DNA from: Janthinobacterium sp. BJB426
GTDB lineage: Bacteria > Pseudomonadota > Gammaproteobacteria > Burkholderiales > Burkholderiaceae_D
DNA length: 64,000 nucleotides
Reading direction: 5' to 3'
Assembly: GCF_002735705.1 (NCBI RefSeq)
Contig: NZ_PDZL01000020.1
Span: forward strand, 1-64,000
Shown: in pieces, positions 33,992 to 42,944 of the stretch
Position numbering within the stretch: the first letter of the stretch is position 1
Layout of the letters: each line of letters starts with the position of its first letter
Made by a program: the position numbers and the translations under genes
Notes under the pieces: generated by a model
What the model was told of the DNA's origin: nothing
The model's input: the letters and a program-made list of their open reading frames with translations, nothing else
The model's database searches: none

Positions 33992-35092
33992 TTGATAAAG
34001 ACCGCCGCCCGGCTGATCAGTTACGCCCTGTTGGGCAAATCCGGCAAGCAAACCCTCGATATCGCCAAGGTGCGCAAGGTATTGATTTTGCGCAACGACA
34101 AGATCGGCGACATGATCGTCACCACGGCCCTGCTGCGCGAGCTGAAGAAGAACTATCCGCACTGGCAGATCGACGTGGCCGCCAGCAGCGCCAACCGGGC
34201 AGTGATCGCCGACAATCCGCATGTGAGCGAGATCCTCATCTGGGACAAGCAGCCGCTGCTACGCGACTTGCGCACCAGCATCGCCAAACTGCGCCAGCGC
34301 CGCTATGACGTCATCTTCAACCCCTACAACCGTTTTTCGATTCCCTTGCTGCTGCGCATCAAATGGCTGGGTGCGCGCTATTTGACGGGCTTTGCCATTC
34401 CCAAATACGGCACCTCGACGGCCAAGCTGGGCATGTTTGACCATACGGTGCCCTGCGACCGCAGCCGGCACATCCTGCACAGTTTTTTCGCCACGTTCGG
34501 GCAATTCGGCTTGCGCGACATCGATATGCGCTATGAACTGTTCGGCGTGGACGCGCACGCGGCGCAGGTGGACACCGCCTGCGACACCCTGCTGCGCAGC
34601 CATGAGGGTTTGTTTTGCCTCAATTTCCAGGGCAGCAATGCGCAACGCACGGTCAGCGTGGCCGATGCCCAGCGCTGCTGCGCCGCCCTGGCCGCACGCT
34701 ATCCGCGCCATGCGCTGTTGGTGATCGCCGCGCCAGGCACCGAGGCGCGCGCCGCCGAGATCGTGCGCGGCGCCGGCCATGCCAACGTGATGGCCGCGCC
34801 GCCCACCGGCCACATCCTGGAGCTGGCGGCCCTGATCCGCCGCTGCGAACTGGTGCTCTCACCCGACACCTCGGTGATCCACATCGCCTCGGCATATGAC
34901 AGGAAAATCGTCGGCTACTACATCCGTACCGACAATTACCGCTGGTTTTATCCGGCCAGCCGCCATTACCGCGTGATCCTGGCGCCTGGCCTGACCCTGG
35001 TCAGCGTCAACGCCGCCGAGACCCTGGCCGCCGTGGAACAGTTGATGGAAGGCGACGGGCAGGCGCAAGCGACGATTCAAGCCGCCGGCTGA
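33992..35092 (+). CDS. GT9-family glycosyltransferase (heptosyltransferase-like)
   Basis: Transfers a sugar, usually heptose, to LPS core or another acceptor. The 366-residue product starts at TTG 33992, with CGGAG six bases upstream. The GT9 N-terminal motif is present (VLILRNDKIGDMIVTTALLR), as is the C-terminal donor-binding loop (LVLSPDTSVIHIASAYDRK). It lies 100 bases after the last flagellar gene on the same strand and ends in a 16-base overlap with the convergent gene. LPS synthesis is the default reading; flagellin glycosylation is possible but only suggested by position. Confidence 0.82.
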   Translation: MIKTAARLISYALLGKSGKQTLDIAKVRKVLILRNDKIGDMIVTTALLRELKKNYPHWQIDVAASSANRAVIADNPHVSEILIWDKQPLLRDLRTSIAKLRQRRYDVIFNPYNRFSIPLLLRIKWLGARYLTGFAIPKYGTSTAKLGMFDHTVPCDRSRHILHSFFATFGQFGLRDIDMRYELFGVDAHAAQVDTACDTLLRSHEGLFCLNFQGSNAQRTVSVADAQRCCAALAARYPRHALLVIAAPGTEARAAEIVRGAGHANVMAAPPTGHILELAALIRRCELVLSPDTSVIHIASAYDRKIVGYYIRTDNYRWFYPASRHYRVILAPGLTLVSVNAAETLAAVEQLMEGDGQAQATIQAAG

Positions 35093-37242
35093 GCCGCCAG
35101 CAGGCAATTCATCTGCCCTGCCGCCAGCGCGCGGGAAAAGAAATACCCCTGTGCATAGTCGCAGCCGGCGGCGCGCAGCAGGTCGCGCTGCGTCGCCGTC
35201 TCCACGCCTTCGGCCACGACTTTCACTCCCAGCCGCTGCGCCAGCGCAATGATTGCCTCGCACAGGCCCAATCCAGCATCATCGCGTCCCAGTTCGCCAA
35301 CCAGCGAACGGTCGATCTTGAGAAAGTCGATACCGGCCTTCCGGATGCATCCGAGCGACACTTGGCCGCTGCCGAAATCGTCGAGCGCCAGCGCCAGGCC
35401 CATGGTGCGGAACTGGCGCAGGCGGTCGGCCACCTGGCGCGCCTCGTCGAGCAGCACGGCTTCCGTTGTTTCAATGACGATGGCGCCCGGCGCCAGGCCC
35501 GCCCGCGCCAGGGCATGGCCCCAGTCCTGGTACAGCGCGGCGTCGCAGCGAAATTCCGCGGGCGACTTGTTGATACAGACCTGGAACCCGGCGCCATGCT
35601 CATCCCGCCACTGGCGCGCCTGACGCACGACCTGCTGAAAGACCCACTCGCCGATATCGATGATCAAGCCGTTTGCCTCGGCAAAGGCGATGAAATCGGC
35701 GGGCACGAGCAAGCCGCGCAGCGGATGGCGCCAGCGCAGCAGCGCCTCGGCCCGCTCGATCGTGCCATCGCACAGGCGGATGATGGGCTGGTAATACACC
35801 TCGAACTGTTCCTGCGCCAGCGCCAGGCGCATCTCGCGCACCGTGCTGCGGCGCAGGTCGGCAGCCTGCTGCAGGGCCGGCGTGAAATAGCTGTAGCCAT
35901 TGCGCCCCGCGCTCTTGGCCGCATACATGGCCTGGTCGGCATGCCGCAGCAAGGTGTCCGTTGCCTCGGCGTCGGCCGGATACAGCGCCACGCCCACGCT
36001 GGCCGACACTTGCGCCGTGTCGCCGTCGAGCACGAAAGGCAGGGCCAGCGCCGTCGTCAATTCCTGCAGCACGCGCTCGATGCCGCCCAGCTGCCCCACG
36101 CCGGCCAGGATGACGGTGAACTCGTCGCCGCCCAGGCGCGACACCGTATCCGTGGAACGCACGCGCTCGCTGATGCGCAGCGCCGCCTGGCGCAGCAGCA
36201 TGTCGCCCTTCTCGTGGCCGAGGCGGTCATTCACCTGCTTGAAATGGTCGAGATCGATGAACAGCAGGGCCAGGCAACCGCCTTCGCGGCTGGCGTGGCG
36301 CGCCTCGTGCTGCAAGCGGTCGAGGAACATATGGCGGTTCGGCAATCCCGTCAACGGGTCGAAATTGGCTTGCCGCCAGATGCGCTCGGACGCGGCGCGC
36401 TGTGCCGTGATGTCGCTGACCAGCGCCAGCGCACCCAGGTAGGTGCCGCCGGAATCGAAGATGGGATTGGTGGCCAGGGTGGCCCACAAGGTGCTGCCGT
36501 CACGCCGCTGGAACTTGAATTCATGGCGCTCGACGATGCCATCCTGGCGCCGCGCGATGTTGCGCTCCAGGATGGCGCGCCCCTCGTCATCCATGAAGGC
36601 GGCCAGCGGCTGGCCCAGCATGTCCTCGATCTGGCAAGCGAGCATGTGCGCCATCTTCGGATTGACAAAGCTGGTCAGCGCCTGCGCATCGATTTCCCAG
36701 ATGCCCTCCTCGGCGCTGTGCACGATGCGCCGGAAGCGCTCTTCGCTGCGTTCCAGCGCGGCCAGCTTGCCCTCGGCCTGCTCCAGCACCAGGCGCAGCG
36801 CCTGGCCGTTCGGATCGGCGCTGCCCAGCAGGCTGACGGGCAAGCCTGCCTCGCGCGCGCCGGGGCGCAGCCGCACCTGCAGCTGGATGCGCTCGGGTTC
36901 ACTGCTATTGAGCACGCGCTGCACGAACTGCTCGAAATCGTGGAGGAACGCCTCGTGCACATAGGAGCGGAACAGCACGTGGCCAAGGCGTTCGCGCACC
37001 AGGCCGAACAATTCGGCCGCCACCAGGTTGACCTGCACGATCACGCCATCGAGGCCAAGCACGAAATAGGCGACGGGCGCCAGCAGGTATAAATCGTTGA
37101 AATACGCTTGCTCGCGCTCGGCCTTCACCCGTTCCGGGCTGAAGACGCCATCGTCAAGCAGGGGCGCGGCATGCCGCGGCACGCCGTGAAGGCTGTGCGA
37201 GGAGGAATCCGGCGCAGGTACCGCTAGCGGTGGTGTGTCCAT
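35077..37242 (-). CDS. PAS-PAS-GGDEF-EAL c-di-GMP signalling protein
   Basis: A 721-residue cytosolic protein (ATG 37242, AAGGA upstream; a longer frame to 37257 is less likely). Order: PAS at about 50-150, PAS with PAC at about 165-285, GGDEF at about 290-450, EAL at about 460-715. The cyclase site GGDEF (371-375) is intact and preceded by an inhibitory I-site RSTD (362-365). The phosphodiesterase part keeps AEALLRWRHP, the Asn of CINKSP, IETTEA, DDFGSG, KIDRSLV and AEGVET, so both activities look possible. No membrane segment. It lies next to a flagellar cluster, where c-di-GMP commonly controls motility. Confidence 0.93.
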   Translation of the reverse strand: MDTPPLAVPAPDSSSHSLHGVPRHAAPLLDDGVFSPERVKAEREQAYFNDLYLLAPVAYFVLGLDGVIVQVNLVAAELFGLVRERLGHVLFRSYVHEAFLHDFEQFVQRVLNSSEPERIQLQVRLRPGAREAGLPVSLLGSADPNGQALRLVLEQAEGKLAALERSEERFRRIVHSAEEGIWEIDAQALTSFVNPKMAHMLACQIEDMLGQPLAAFMDDEGRAILERNIARRQDGIVERHEFKFQRRDGSTLWATLATNPIFDSGGTYLGALALVSDITAQRAASERIWRQANFDPLTGLPNRHMFLDRLQHEARHASREGGCLALLFIDLDHFKQVNDRLGHEKGDMLLRQAALRISERVRSTDTVSRLGGDEFTVILAGVGQLGGIERVLQELTTALALPFVLDGDTAQVSASVGVALYPADAEATDTLLRHADQAMYAAKSAGRNGYSYFTPALQQAADLRRSTVREMRLALAQEQFEVYYQPIIRLCDGTIERAEALLRWRHPLRGLLVPADFIAFAEANGLIIDIGEWVFQQVVRQARQWRDEHGAGFQVCINKSPAEFRCDAALYQDWGHALARAGLAPGAIVIETTEAVLLDEARQVADRLRQFRTMGLALALDDFGSGQVSLGCIRKAGIDFLKIDRSLVGELGRDDAGLGLCEAIIALAQRLGVKVVAEGVETATQRDLLRAAGCDYAQGYFFSRALAAGQMNCLLAAQPAA

Positions 37243-37359
37243 GGCTATCCTTTGCACCGCCGCCCTGGCAACCAGGTGGGTGCAGTTGCGAGACTAGCAC
37301 GCGCCACGCGCAGTGTCGAGCCAAGCCTGCCATGGATGTCATCTCTACAACAAGGCGCT

Positions 37360-37812
37360 TCAGCGGCCCATGCCGCGCCGGCGCCAGCCGAAATCATGGC
37401 CCACCACCAGCAAGGTGCTGGCCACCAGGCTCGATAGCCCCACGATCAGCTGGATCAATTTGTCGTCAGGCAAGATCCACAGCGACGAGTCCGGCGTCTC
37501 GCAGCCCGTGGCCGCGCTGATCAGGGGAGAGACCCAGGCCGCGTCCGGCGTCACGTCCAGCACGACGGCGCCGTCGGCGCTTGTCTGCATATAGATATCG
37601 CCGCCCTCGGCCAGGGTAAAGCAGATGCCCACACCCGTTTCCGTGGCGCGGATATTGTCCTGCATGCTGCGGTTATGTTCTTCGATCCACACCTCCACGT
37701 CGTATGGCGTTTCCAGGTGCTCCCACGGACGGGGGCGGAAACGGGGACGTTCGTCCGCGCTGGCGGGAGTGTCGGGAACGTCGGGGATGTTGCTGTCTGC
37801 TGCGCCTTGCAT
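37360..37812 (-). CDS. Hypothetical protein with a C-terminal membrane helix
   Basis: About 150 residues from ATG 37812; the frame also runs upstream to 37875. I recognise no family. The N-terminal third is Pro/Asp-rich and unfolded, followed by a soluble region (WEHLETPYDVEVWIEEHNRS; GVGICFTLAEGGDIYMQT) and one hydrophobic segment close to the end (IQLIVGLSSLVASTLLVVGH) followed by basic residues. This suggests a tail-anchored inner-membrane protein. It is divergent from the efflux gene. Confidence 0.55.
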   Translation of the reverse strand: MQGAADSNIPDVPDTPASADERPRFRPRPWEHLETPYDVEVWIEEHNRSMQDNIRATETGVGICFTLAEGGDIYMQTSADGAVVLDVTPDAAWVSPLISAATGCETPDSSLWILPDDKLIQLIVGLSSLVASTLLVVGHDFGWRRRGMGR

Positions 37813-37936
37813 GCTGGTTGACCTTTTCTGCGGTGATGCGGCGGGACCGGTTGCCTGCCAGCCGCCATTATCCACCGATCACGGCACGCATGGTATTCCC
37901 ACGGCGAATCCATCAGAAAAACTGACAGCTATCGAC

Positions 37937-37965
37937 TTCAAACATCAGAACACCTGACTTAAAAT
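37937..37965 (+). promoter_or_regulatory. Candidate sigma-70 promoter of the PACE efflux gene
   Basis: TTCAAA (37937-37942) and TAAAAT (37960-37965) are 17 bases apart, 30 bases before the ATG at 37995. It lies in the 182-base divergent region. Confidence 0.45.
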
Positions 37966-37994
37966 ACGCGCCATCTCTTCTTTACAGGCTTTAC

Positions 37995-38462
37995 ATGCAA
38001 GGCATCAAACGCAAAATCGTCTACGTCACCGCCTTTGAAATCATCGGCATGGCCATTTCCACGGCTTGGCTGACTCTGCTTTCGGGCGAGTCGCCCACCA
38101 GCACGGGGCCGCTGGCCATCATGATCACCACCATTGCCGTGATCTGGAACCTGCTCTACAACACGGCCTTCGAATACTGGGAAATCCGCCAAGTGTCGCG
38201 CACGCGCACCGTCTGGCGCCGCATCCTGCATGCAATCGGCTTCCAGATCACCTTGGTGATTTACCTGATCCCATTGATCGCTTGGTGGCTCGACATCAGC
38301 TTGTGGCAGGCGTTCGTGCTGGACTTCGCCCTGATGCTGATCATCCCGTGCTACAGCTTCATTTTTAATTATTTCTTCGACGGCCTGTTCGGTGTGCCCC
38401 TGTCGGCGCAGCAGCCGAAGGAAGAGCCAGCGGACGTTCAGGCCGCTTCGCTGAGTAACTGA
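37995..38462 (+). CDS. PACE-family multidrug/biocide efflux transporter (AceI-like)
   Basis: A 155-residue inner-membrane protein with four helices arranged as two tandem BTP repeats, each with a family motif: N-terminal MQGIKRKIVYVTAFE and middle TIAVIWNLLYNTAFEYWEIR, then RRILHAIGFQ and FIFNYFFDGLFGVP. Glu 15, at the position essential in AceI, is present. The family exports chlorhexidine, short-chain diamines and similar cations by proton exchange. The tail overlaps the convergent LysR gene by 25 bases. Confidence 0.88.
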   Translation: MQGIKRKIVYVTAFEIIGMAISTAWLTLLSGESPTSTGPLAIMITTIAVIWNLLYNTAFEYWEIRQVSRTRTVWRRILHAIGFQITLVIYLIPLIAWWLDISLWQAFVLDFALMLIIPCYSFIFNYFFDGLFGVPLSAQQPKEEPADVQAASLSN

Positions 38463-39319
38463 AGAAAGGACCGCGCCGCCATGCCCAGCGGCCGGTCCTT
38501 CATCCACACCAGGTGGATGGGCACGACCAGACCATTGCCCGTATTCTTGAACGCCACGCAGCGCACCCGCCCCGCCGCCAGAGAATGCTGGATGGCCGAG
38601 GCGGCAAAGTTGCCCCATCCCAAGCCCGCTTCCACCATCGCCAGCGCCATCGGCAAGCTGTCCGTGCGCCAATAGGACAGCCCCACCACGGGACGCGCAT
38701 CGGCCAGGTCGAGTTCGCGGCTGGCGACGATGATCTGACGCAAATTCACCAATTCCTCGATATACAAGGGCTGGCCCGCCGCGCTGGGCGGATGCTGGGT
38801 GGAAATAATCGCCAGCAAGGCATCGCTGCCCACCAGCTGGAACTGTTCCTCGTGATTGATGCGTCCGCCTGCGAAAGCCATGCAGGCGCTGATGCGCCCC
38901 CGGTGCAGCATGTCGAGCACATCGTCCTGCGGCGCCGTCAGCACTTCGATGTCGAGCAGCGGATGGCGCTGCGACAGCGCGCGCACGGCAGCCAGGAAGG
39001 GCGTATGGTCAAGCTCGGCCGCAATGCCCAGCGAAATGCGGCTCTCCAGTCCCTGCGACAATTCCTGCACGTGCAGGTGCAACTGCTTCAACTGCTCGGC
39101 GATCAGGCGCGCGTGCGGTATCAGGGCCATCGCGGCCGGCGTGGGCACGGCTTCGCGCGCGCCCCGGTCGAACAGGGTGATGCCCAGTTCCGCCTCGATG
39201 TTGGCCATCGCCATGCTGACCGCCGACGGCGCCCGCCGCAAGGCGCGCGCGGCGGCCGAGAACGAGCCGCCGTCGACGACGGCCAGGAACAGTTCGATGT
39301 TATGGCTGGACAGTTTCAT
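38438..39319 (-). CDS. LysR-family transcriptional regulator
   Basis: A 293-residue regulator from ATG 39319 (MKLSSHNIELFLAVVDGGSF); the frame open upstream is not used. The N-terminal winged helix-turn-helix (AAARALRRAPSAVSMAMANI, then EAELGITLFDRG) is clear, and the rest is a periplasmic-binding-protein-like effector domain. It is convergent with the PACE transporter. LysR regulators are often divergent from or next to PACE genes, so it may control the pump, but nothing in the sequence proves it. Confidence 0.9.
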   Translation of the reverse strand: MKLSSHNIELFLAVVDGGSFSAAARALRRAPSAVSMAMANIEAELGITLFDRGAREAVPTPAAMALIPHARLIAEQLKQLHLHVQELSQGLESRISLGIAAELDHTPFLAAVRALSQRHPLLDIEVLTAPQDDVLDMLHRGRISACMAFAGGRINHEEQFQLVGSDALLAIISTQHPPSAAGQPLYIEELVNLRQIIVASRELDLADARPVVGLSYWRTDSLPMALAMVEAGLGWGNFAASAIQHSLAAGRVRCVAFKNTGNGLVVPIHLVWMKDRPLGMAARSFLQLLSEAA

Positions 39320-39406
39320 GGAATCGGAAAGTGGGAAGCGGAAAGCGGGCGGCACGTTTGCGCCGCCGGCGATAGAATGAAAGAAATCCCGATAGCAGGA
39401 GGAGCC

Positions 39407-39610
39407 ATGACTCATCCACTTCCCTACCGCCGCGGCGGCTATGTCTCGGAATTCACGCGCTTTATCGACGGCTACCTGCGCGACCATCCCGAAGCGCAAA
39501 CCAGCCAGCGCCTGGGCTGGCGCATTTACTGGGAACGCCCCGTGAATTTCGATGAATGGCGGCGCACCGAACGCGATAGCGTGCCGGAGCCGCCCTACCA
39601 TTACGACTAA
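39407..39610 (+). CDS. DUF3460 family small protein
   Basis: A 67-residue protein with a strong ribosome site (AGGAGGAG, 39398-39405) before ATG 39407. The pattern YVSEFTRFIDGYLRDHPEAQ, then QRLGWRIYWERP fits the DUF3460 family of betaproteobacteria, whose function is unknown. Soluble, with charged ends. Convergent with the next gene, with a 6-base gap. Confidence 0.7.
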   Translation: MTHPLPYRRGGYVSEFTRFIDGYLRDHPEAQTSQRLGWRIYWERPVNFDEWRRTERDSVPEPPYHYD

Positions 39611-39616
39611 AAAGTC

Positions 39617-40366
39617 TTAGCCTTTCCAGGTGCGCTGCAAGCCCGTATCGGCATGGATCCAGCCGCCACGGGGGCCGGAGCGGTAATAAAAGCCCACGCC
39701 TCCCTGTTTGAAGCTGCGCACGAGCGAACCGAGCACTTCCGCGTTCAGATTTGCCACGCGGATGTCGGCAGCGCGGCCGGAAATGTGCAGCGACTGGCGC
39801 GCGGCCGGTACGCCCGCCTCGCGCAGGCGGCTATTCGACTCGGCCGTGCGGTAGCCCGACAGGATCTCCAGCGGCTGCTCGATGCCGTAACGGGCCACGA
39901 ACGCTTGCGTACCCCACAGGGTTTCCAGCAGTTTCGGGTCGATGGGCGCCGTCTTCTTGCCGTTCACGTCGCGCAGCAAGTGGCACAGTTCCTGGTAGGC
40001 CGAATCGATGACTTCGCCATCTTTCCAGTACAGCAGCTTGGCTTTTTCATTGCTGGCCGGGCGCACCACTTCCAGGGTGCGGGGCTTGAGCCAGAATTCC
40101 AGGTCCAGCGCCTGCGCGTCGAAGATGTCGGGAGGCGGTTCCATCTCGGTGATGACCTGGCGCGACTGCGAGGTGACCGAGCGGTCAATGCTGGCAAGTT
40201 GCGTCGGCTGGGGTGGCACGCCCGTGCGCGGCGCGCGCGGCTTGGCGCTGGCCGAAGCCGAGGCGGGAGCGGCCGTGCGCGAGGCGCAGCCTATGAGCGG
40301 GGTGGCAACCAGGCCCAGCGCGGCCAAGCCCATACCGTGGTGTAGAAAATTTCTGCGCGATGCCAT
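39617..40366 (-). CDS. M15/DUF882 (YcbK-like) Tat-exported lipoprotein
   Basis: A 249-residue cell-wall enzyme-like protein. The N-terminus has a twin-arginine motif (SRRNFL) and a possible lipobox (LIGC, Cys 27). The C-terminal half matches DUF882, a branch of M15 D,D-peptidases: LEILSGYRTAESNSRLR, SLHISGRAAD and GGWIHADTG, giving zinc ligands H194, D201 and H238. It probably cleaves peptidoglycan stem peptides in the periplasm. Normal length. Confidence 0.85.
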   Translation of the reverse strand: MASRRNFLHHGMGLAALGLVATPLIGCASRTAAPASASASAKPRAPRTGVPPQPTQLASIDRSVTSQSRQVITEMEPPPDIFDAQALDLEFWLKPRTLEVVRPASNEKAKLLYWKDGEVIDSAYQELCHLLRDVNGKKTAPIDPKLLETLWGTQAFVARYGIEQPLEILSGYRTAESNSRLREAGVPAARQSLHISGRAADIRVANLNAEVLGSLVRSFKQGGVGFYYRSGPRGGWIHADTGLQRTWKG

Positions 40367-40465
40367 AGTCAGTCCAATATAACGATGGGAATACTATAGC
40401 GTATTGTGCCGCGAAGAAAAACCCTCAATGCCTATCGTGTCGCCCTCATTTCACCTTCGTGCGCC

Positions 40466-41302
40466 TTACGCGGCGGCGGCGCTGGCCACGCTGTCCCGAT
40501 TTGCCTGCGCCAATGCCGTCAAAGGCTTGTCGAGCAGATAACCCTGGGTGACGATGGGCAATCCCGTGGCGGCGGCGATGCGCTGTAGCGCGGCCAGCGC
40601 GGCCGGCGTGTCGAGGCGTTTGAAAATGACGCGGATTTTCGCCGCATGGCACACGGTGACGAAGCTGGCGACGGCCTGCTCGTCGCTGAGGTTGCCCGCG
40701 TCAAGCTTGAATGCATGCGGATGCAGGCGCTCCAGCATGCCCGTGGCCTCCTGCACGCTGGCCACGTTGATGGCCAGGCGGAAGCCGTTGCGGCGGTAAT
40801 TGTCGGCCACATAGTTGAGCAGCCAGCCCTGGTTCGGCGTCACCGTCGGCAATTGCAGCACGATGCGCTCGATGGGCAAGCCCAGCGCGTCGAGGATGCG
40901 CTGGAAGGCGTGGCCGTGATTGCTGCTGACGGCGCTCAGCAGGCGGTCATGCACGTTCAGATACAGGTCGGATTCCTCCGCTTCGCTCTGGCGGAAAAAA
41001 TTAATGGCGTGCAGCATGCGGCACAGCCGGTCCAGCTCCACGGATTCATCGTCGCTGGCCGCGTGATCGAGCAAGCGCCACAGCGACAAGCCTTCGTCCG
41101 CCTTCGACACGCTGCGCGCCAGCCCCTCGAACGCCACCAGCTTGCCGCTTTCCAATTCGCGCAGCGGCTGGAAAGCGCTGGTCATGGTGCAATTGAAAAA
41201 GCGCCCCAGCGCCCTGCCCTCCCCGTCGAGCCAGACGCTGGTGCCGGCCTGGGTTTGGTGCGACAGGCGGGCCAGGTAATTTTTCAGGACGGGAAATGGC
41301 AT
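40466..41302 (-). CDS. Degenerate EAL-domain protein, probably non-catalytic
   Basis: A 278-residue protein with AAGGAG 5 bases before its ATG. The EAL fold is recognisable from FQPLRELESGKLVAFEGLAR, LYLNVHDRLL and FKLDAGNLSDEQAV. The catalytic set is damaged: EAL is EGL, the Glu of the E-x-x-E motif is replaced (VLQLPT), DDFG-x-G is absent (LAINVAS), and AEGVET is changed (FKRLDT). Such proteins usually act as c-di-GMP receptors or protein partners rather than phosphodiesterases. It stands alone on the minus strand. Confidence 0.8.
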   Translation of the reverse strand: MPFPVLKNYLARLSHQTQAGTSVWLDGEGRALGRFFNCTMTSAFQPLRELESGKLVAFEGLARSVSKADEGLSLWRLLDHAASDDESVELDRLCRMLHAINFFRQSEAEESDLYLNVHDRLLSAVSSNHGHAFQRILDALGLPIERIVLQLPTVTPNQGWLLNYVADNYRRNGFRLAINVASVQEATGMLERLHPHAFKLDAGNLSDEQAVASFVTVCHAAKIRVIFKRLDTPAALAALQRIAAATGLPIVTQGYLLDKPLTALAQANRDSVASAAAA

Positions 41303-41534
41303 ACGTGCTCCTTCATCGGGCTGCGCCAGCTGCCCTCATGGGGAAGACGGCGCCAAAGTGTGCAGAGTAAGGCAGCGCCAACCAAAGGAGAACGAATGGT
41401 TTCGCCATTTGATATGCGCCCAGCACATATGGGATGCGGCGACCAGCGCATAACGATACTCGGAAACATTCCTTCCAGCCACCTGCCCCGGCCTTTACTG
41501 TGTTCATGTACCGATACCATCAGGAAGGGCCGCC

Positions 41535-42347
41535 ATGTGCCAGTTACTCGCAATGAACAGCAGCAAGCCCGCGGCGCTGGGTTTTTCCTTTGCCGGCTTT
41601 GCCGAACGGGGCGGACGCACGGACGAGCACCGCGACGGCTGGGGCATCGCCTATCATTCCAGTAGCGGCTGCACCCTGCTGACGGATCACCTGGCTGCCA
41701 TCGATTCGCCGCTGGCAGCCCAGGTGCAGCAGCATCCCGTGAAGGCGAAAAACATCGTCGCGCACATCCGCAAGGCCACGCAGGGCCGCATCGCGCCGGA
41801 AAACACGCATCCGTTCGCTCGCGACCTGTGGGGCAAGACCTGGTCGTTCGCCCACAATGGCGACTTGAAAACGTGGCGCGCGCCCGCCAATGCGCACTAC
41901 CGCGCCAGCGGCGACACGGACAGCGAGCAGGCCTTTTGCCACTTGCTGGCCCATTTGCGCACGCGCTTCCCCTTGGGCGAACCCGCGCGCGCCGACTTGC
42001 GCGCCGCCATCGCCGAGGTCGCCACGGAAATCGCCGCGCACGGCACATTCAATTTCATTCTGTCGGACGGCGAGCTGCTGTTTGCCCACTGTTCCACGCA
42101 TTTGCACTTCGTGATACGCGAATACCCGTTTTCCGTCGCGCAACTGATCGACTGCGAGCGCAGCATCGACTTTCGCCAGCATAATCACCTGGACGACCGC
42201 ATCGCCGTCATCGCCACGCATCCGCTGACGCAAAACGAGGACTGGCTGGCGTTCGCGCCCGGCGAACTGAAACTGTTTGCTGGCGGCACTTTGCTGCCGG
42301 CAAACGAGAGCGTGCCGCAAGGCGTGTATATCCAGATCAGTTACTGA
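41535..42347 (+). CDS. Class II glutamine amidotransferase (YafJ-like)
   Basis: A 270-residue cytosolic protein whose Cys 2 (MCQLLAMN) is the expected Ntn nucleophile after Met removal. The fold signatures are present: RDGWGIAYH, HIRKATQGRIAPENTHPF and WSFAHNGDL. It resembles YafJ, a putative glutamine amidotransferase of unknown substrate. AGGAAGGG lies upstream. Confidence 0.88.
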   Translation: MCQLLAMNSSKPAALGFSFAGFAERGGRTDEHRDGWGIAYHSSSGCTLLTDHLAAIDSPLAAQVQQHPVKAKNIVAHIRKATQGRIAPENTHPFARDLWGKTWSFAHNGDLKTWRAPANAHYRASGDTDSEQAFCHLLAHLRTRFPLGEPARADLRAAIAEVATEIAAHGTFNFILSDGELLFAHCSTHLHFVIREYPFSVAQLIDCERSIDFRQHNHLDDRIAVIATHPLTQNEDWLAFAPGELKLFAGGTLLPANESVPQGVYIQISY

Positions 42348-42413
42348 AGGGAAATATTCAAACGGAGGAAATGGCCCGCCGCCGGATGGGCGGGCTGAAG
42401 TGCAGAAAAGCCG

Positions 42414-42944
42414 TCAGGCCGAATTGCAGTTGCAAAAGCGCTTGCGCTTGGGGTCGCCGCTAGCGATACCCGCGGGGTCAATCTGTTTCCAGCAAAAAAT
42501 CGTTTCCACGCCATACGGCGACCGTACATTGCCCGCCTCGACATACCCCTGCTTGACGAAAAATGCCTGGCTGCTGGCCGTGCTGTGCAGTTGCAAGGCC
42601 TTGATGCCCCACTCGCGCGCCTGCGTTTCCAGTTGCTCCACCAACGCCTTGCCCGCGCCGCGGCCTTGCGCCTCGGGCAACAGGTAGCACAGGGCCAGCT
42701 TGCCGGCGCGCGTCAGCAAGCCGACGCCGACAACGGCGCCCGCCTCGACTGCGACCAGCGAAAAATTGGTAGGCGACGCAAACCAGCACGCCACCATCTG
42801 CGGTGTTTTATTGCCCAGCCAGGCTTCCAGAATGGCCGGATCGTCCCGATGATCGAGGCTGCAGCATTCGACGATGGAGCGTCGTAATACGTTGCACGCC
42901 TCGAAAGCGTCGGTCGATGTTGCAATACGAATTTCAAGACTCAT
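42414..42944 (-). CDS. GNAT-family N-acetyltransferase
   Basis: A 176-residue protein with the GNAT acetyl-CoA motif (LLPEAQGRGAGKALVEQLE) and a C-terminal strand/helix with FFVKQGYVEAG. The N-terminus (MSLEIRIATSTDAFEACNVL) is typical. The C-terminal tail is Cys- and Lys-rich. Substrate unknown. Convergent with the amidotransferase gene. Confidence 0.88.
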   Translation of the reverse strand: MSLEIRIATSTDAFEACNVLRRSIVECCSLDHRDDPAILEAWLGNKTPQMVACWFASPTNFSLVAVEAGAVVGVGLLTRAGKLALCYLLPEAQGRGAGKALVEQLETQAREWGIKALQLHSTASSQAFFVKQGYVEAGNVRSPYGVETIFCWKQIDPAGIASGDPKRKRFCNCNSA

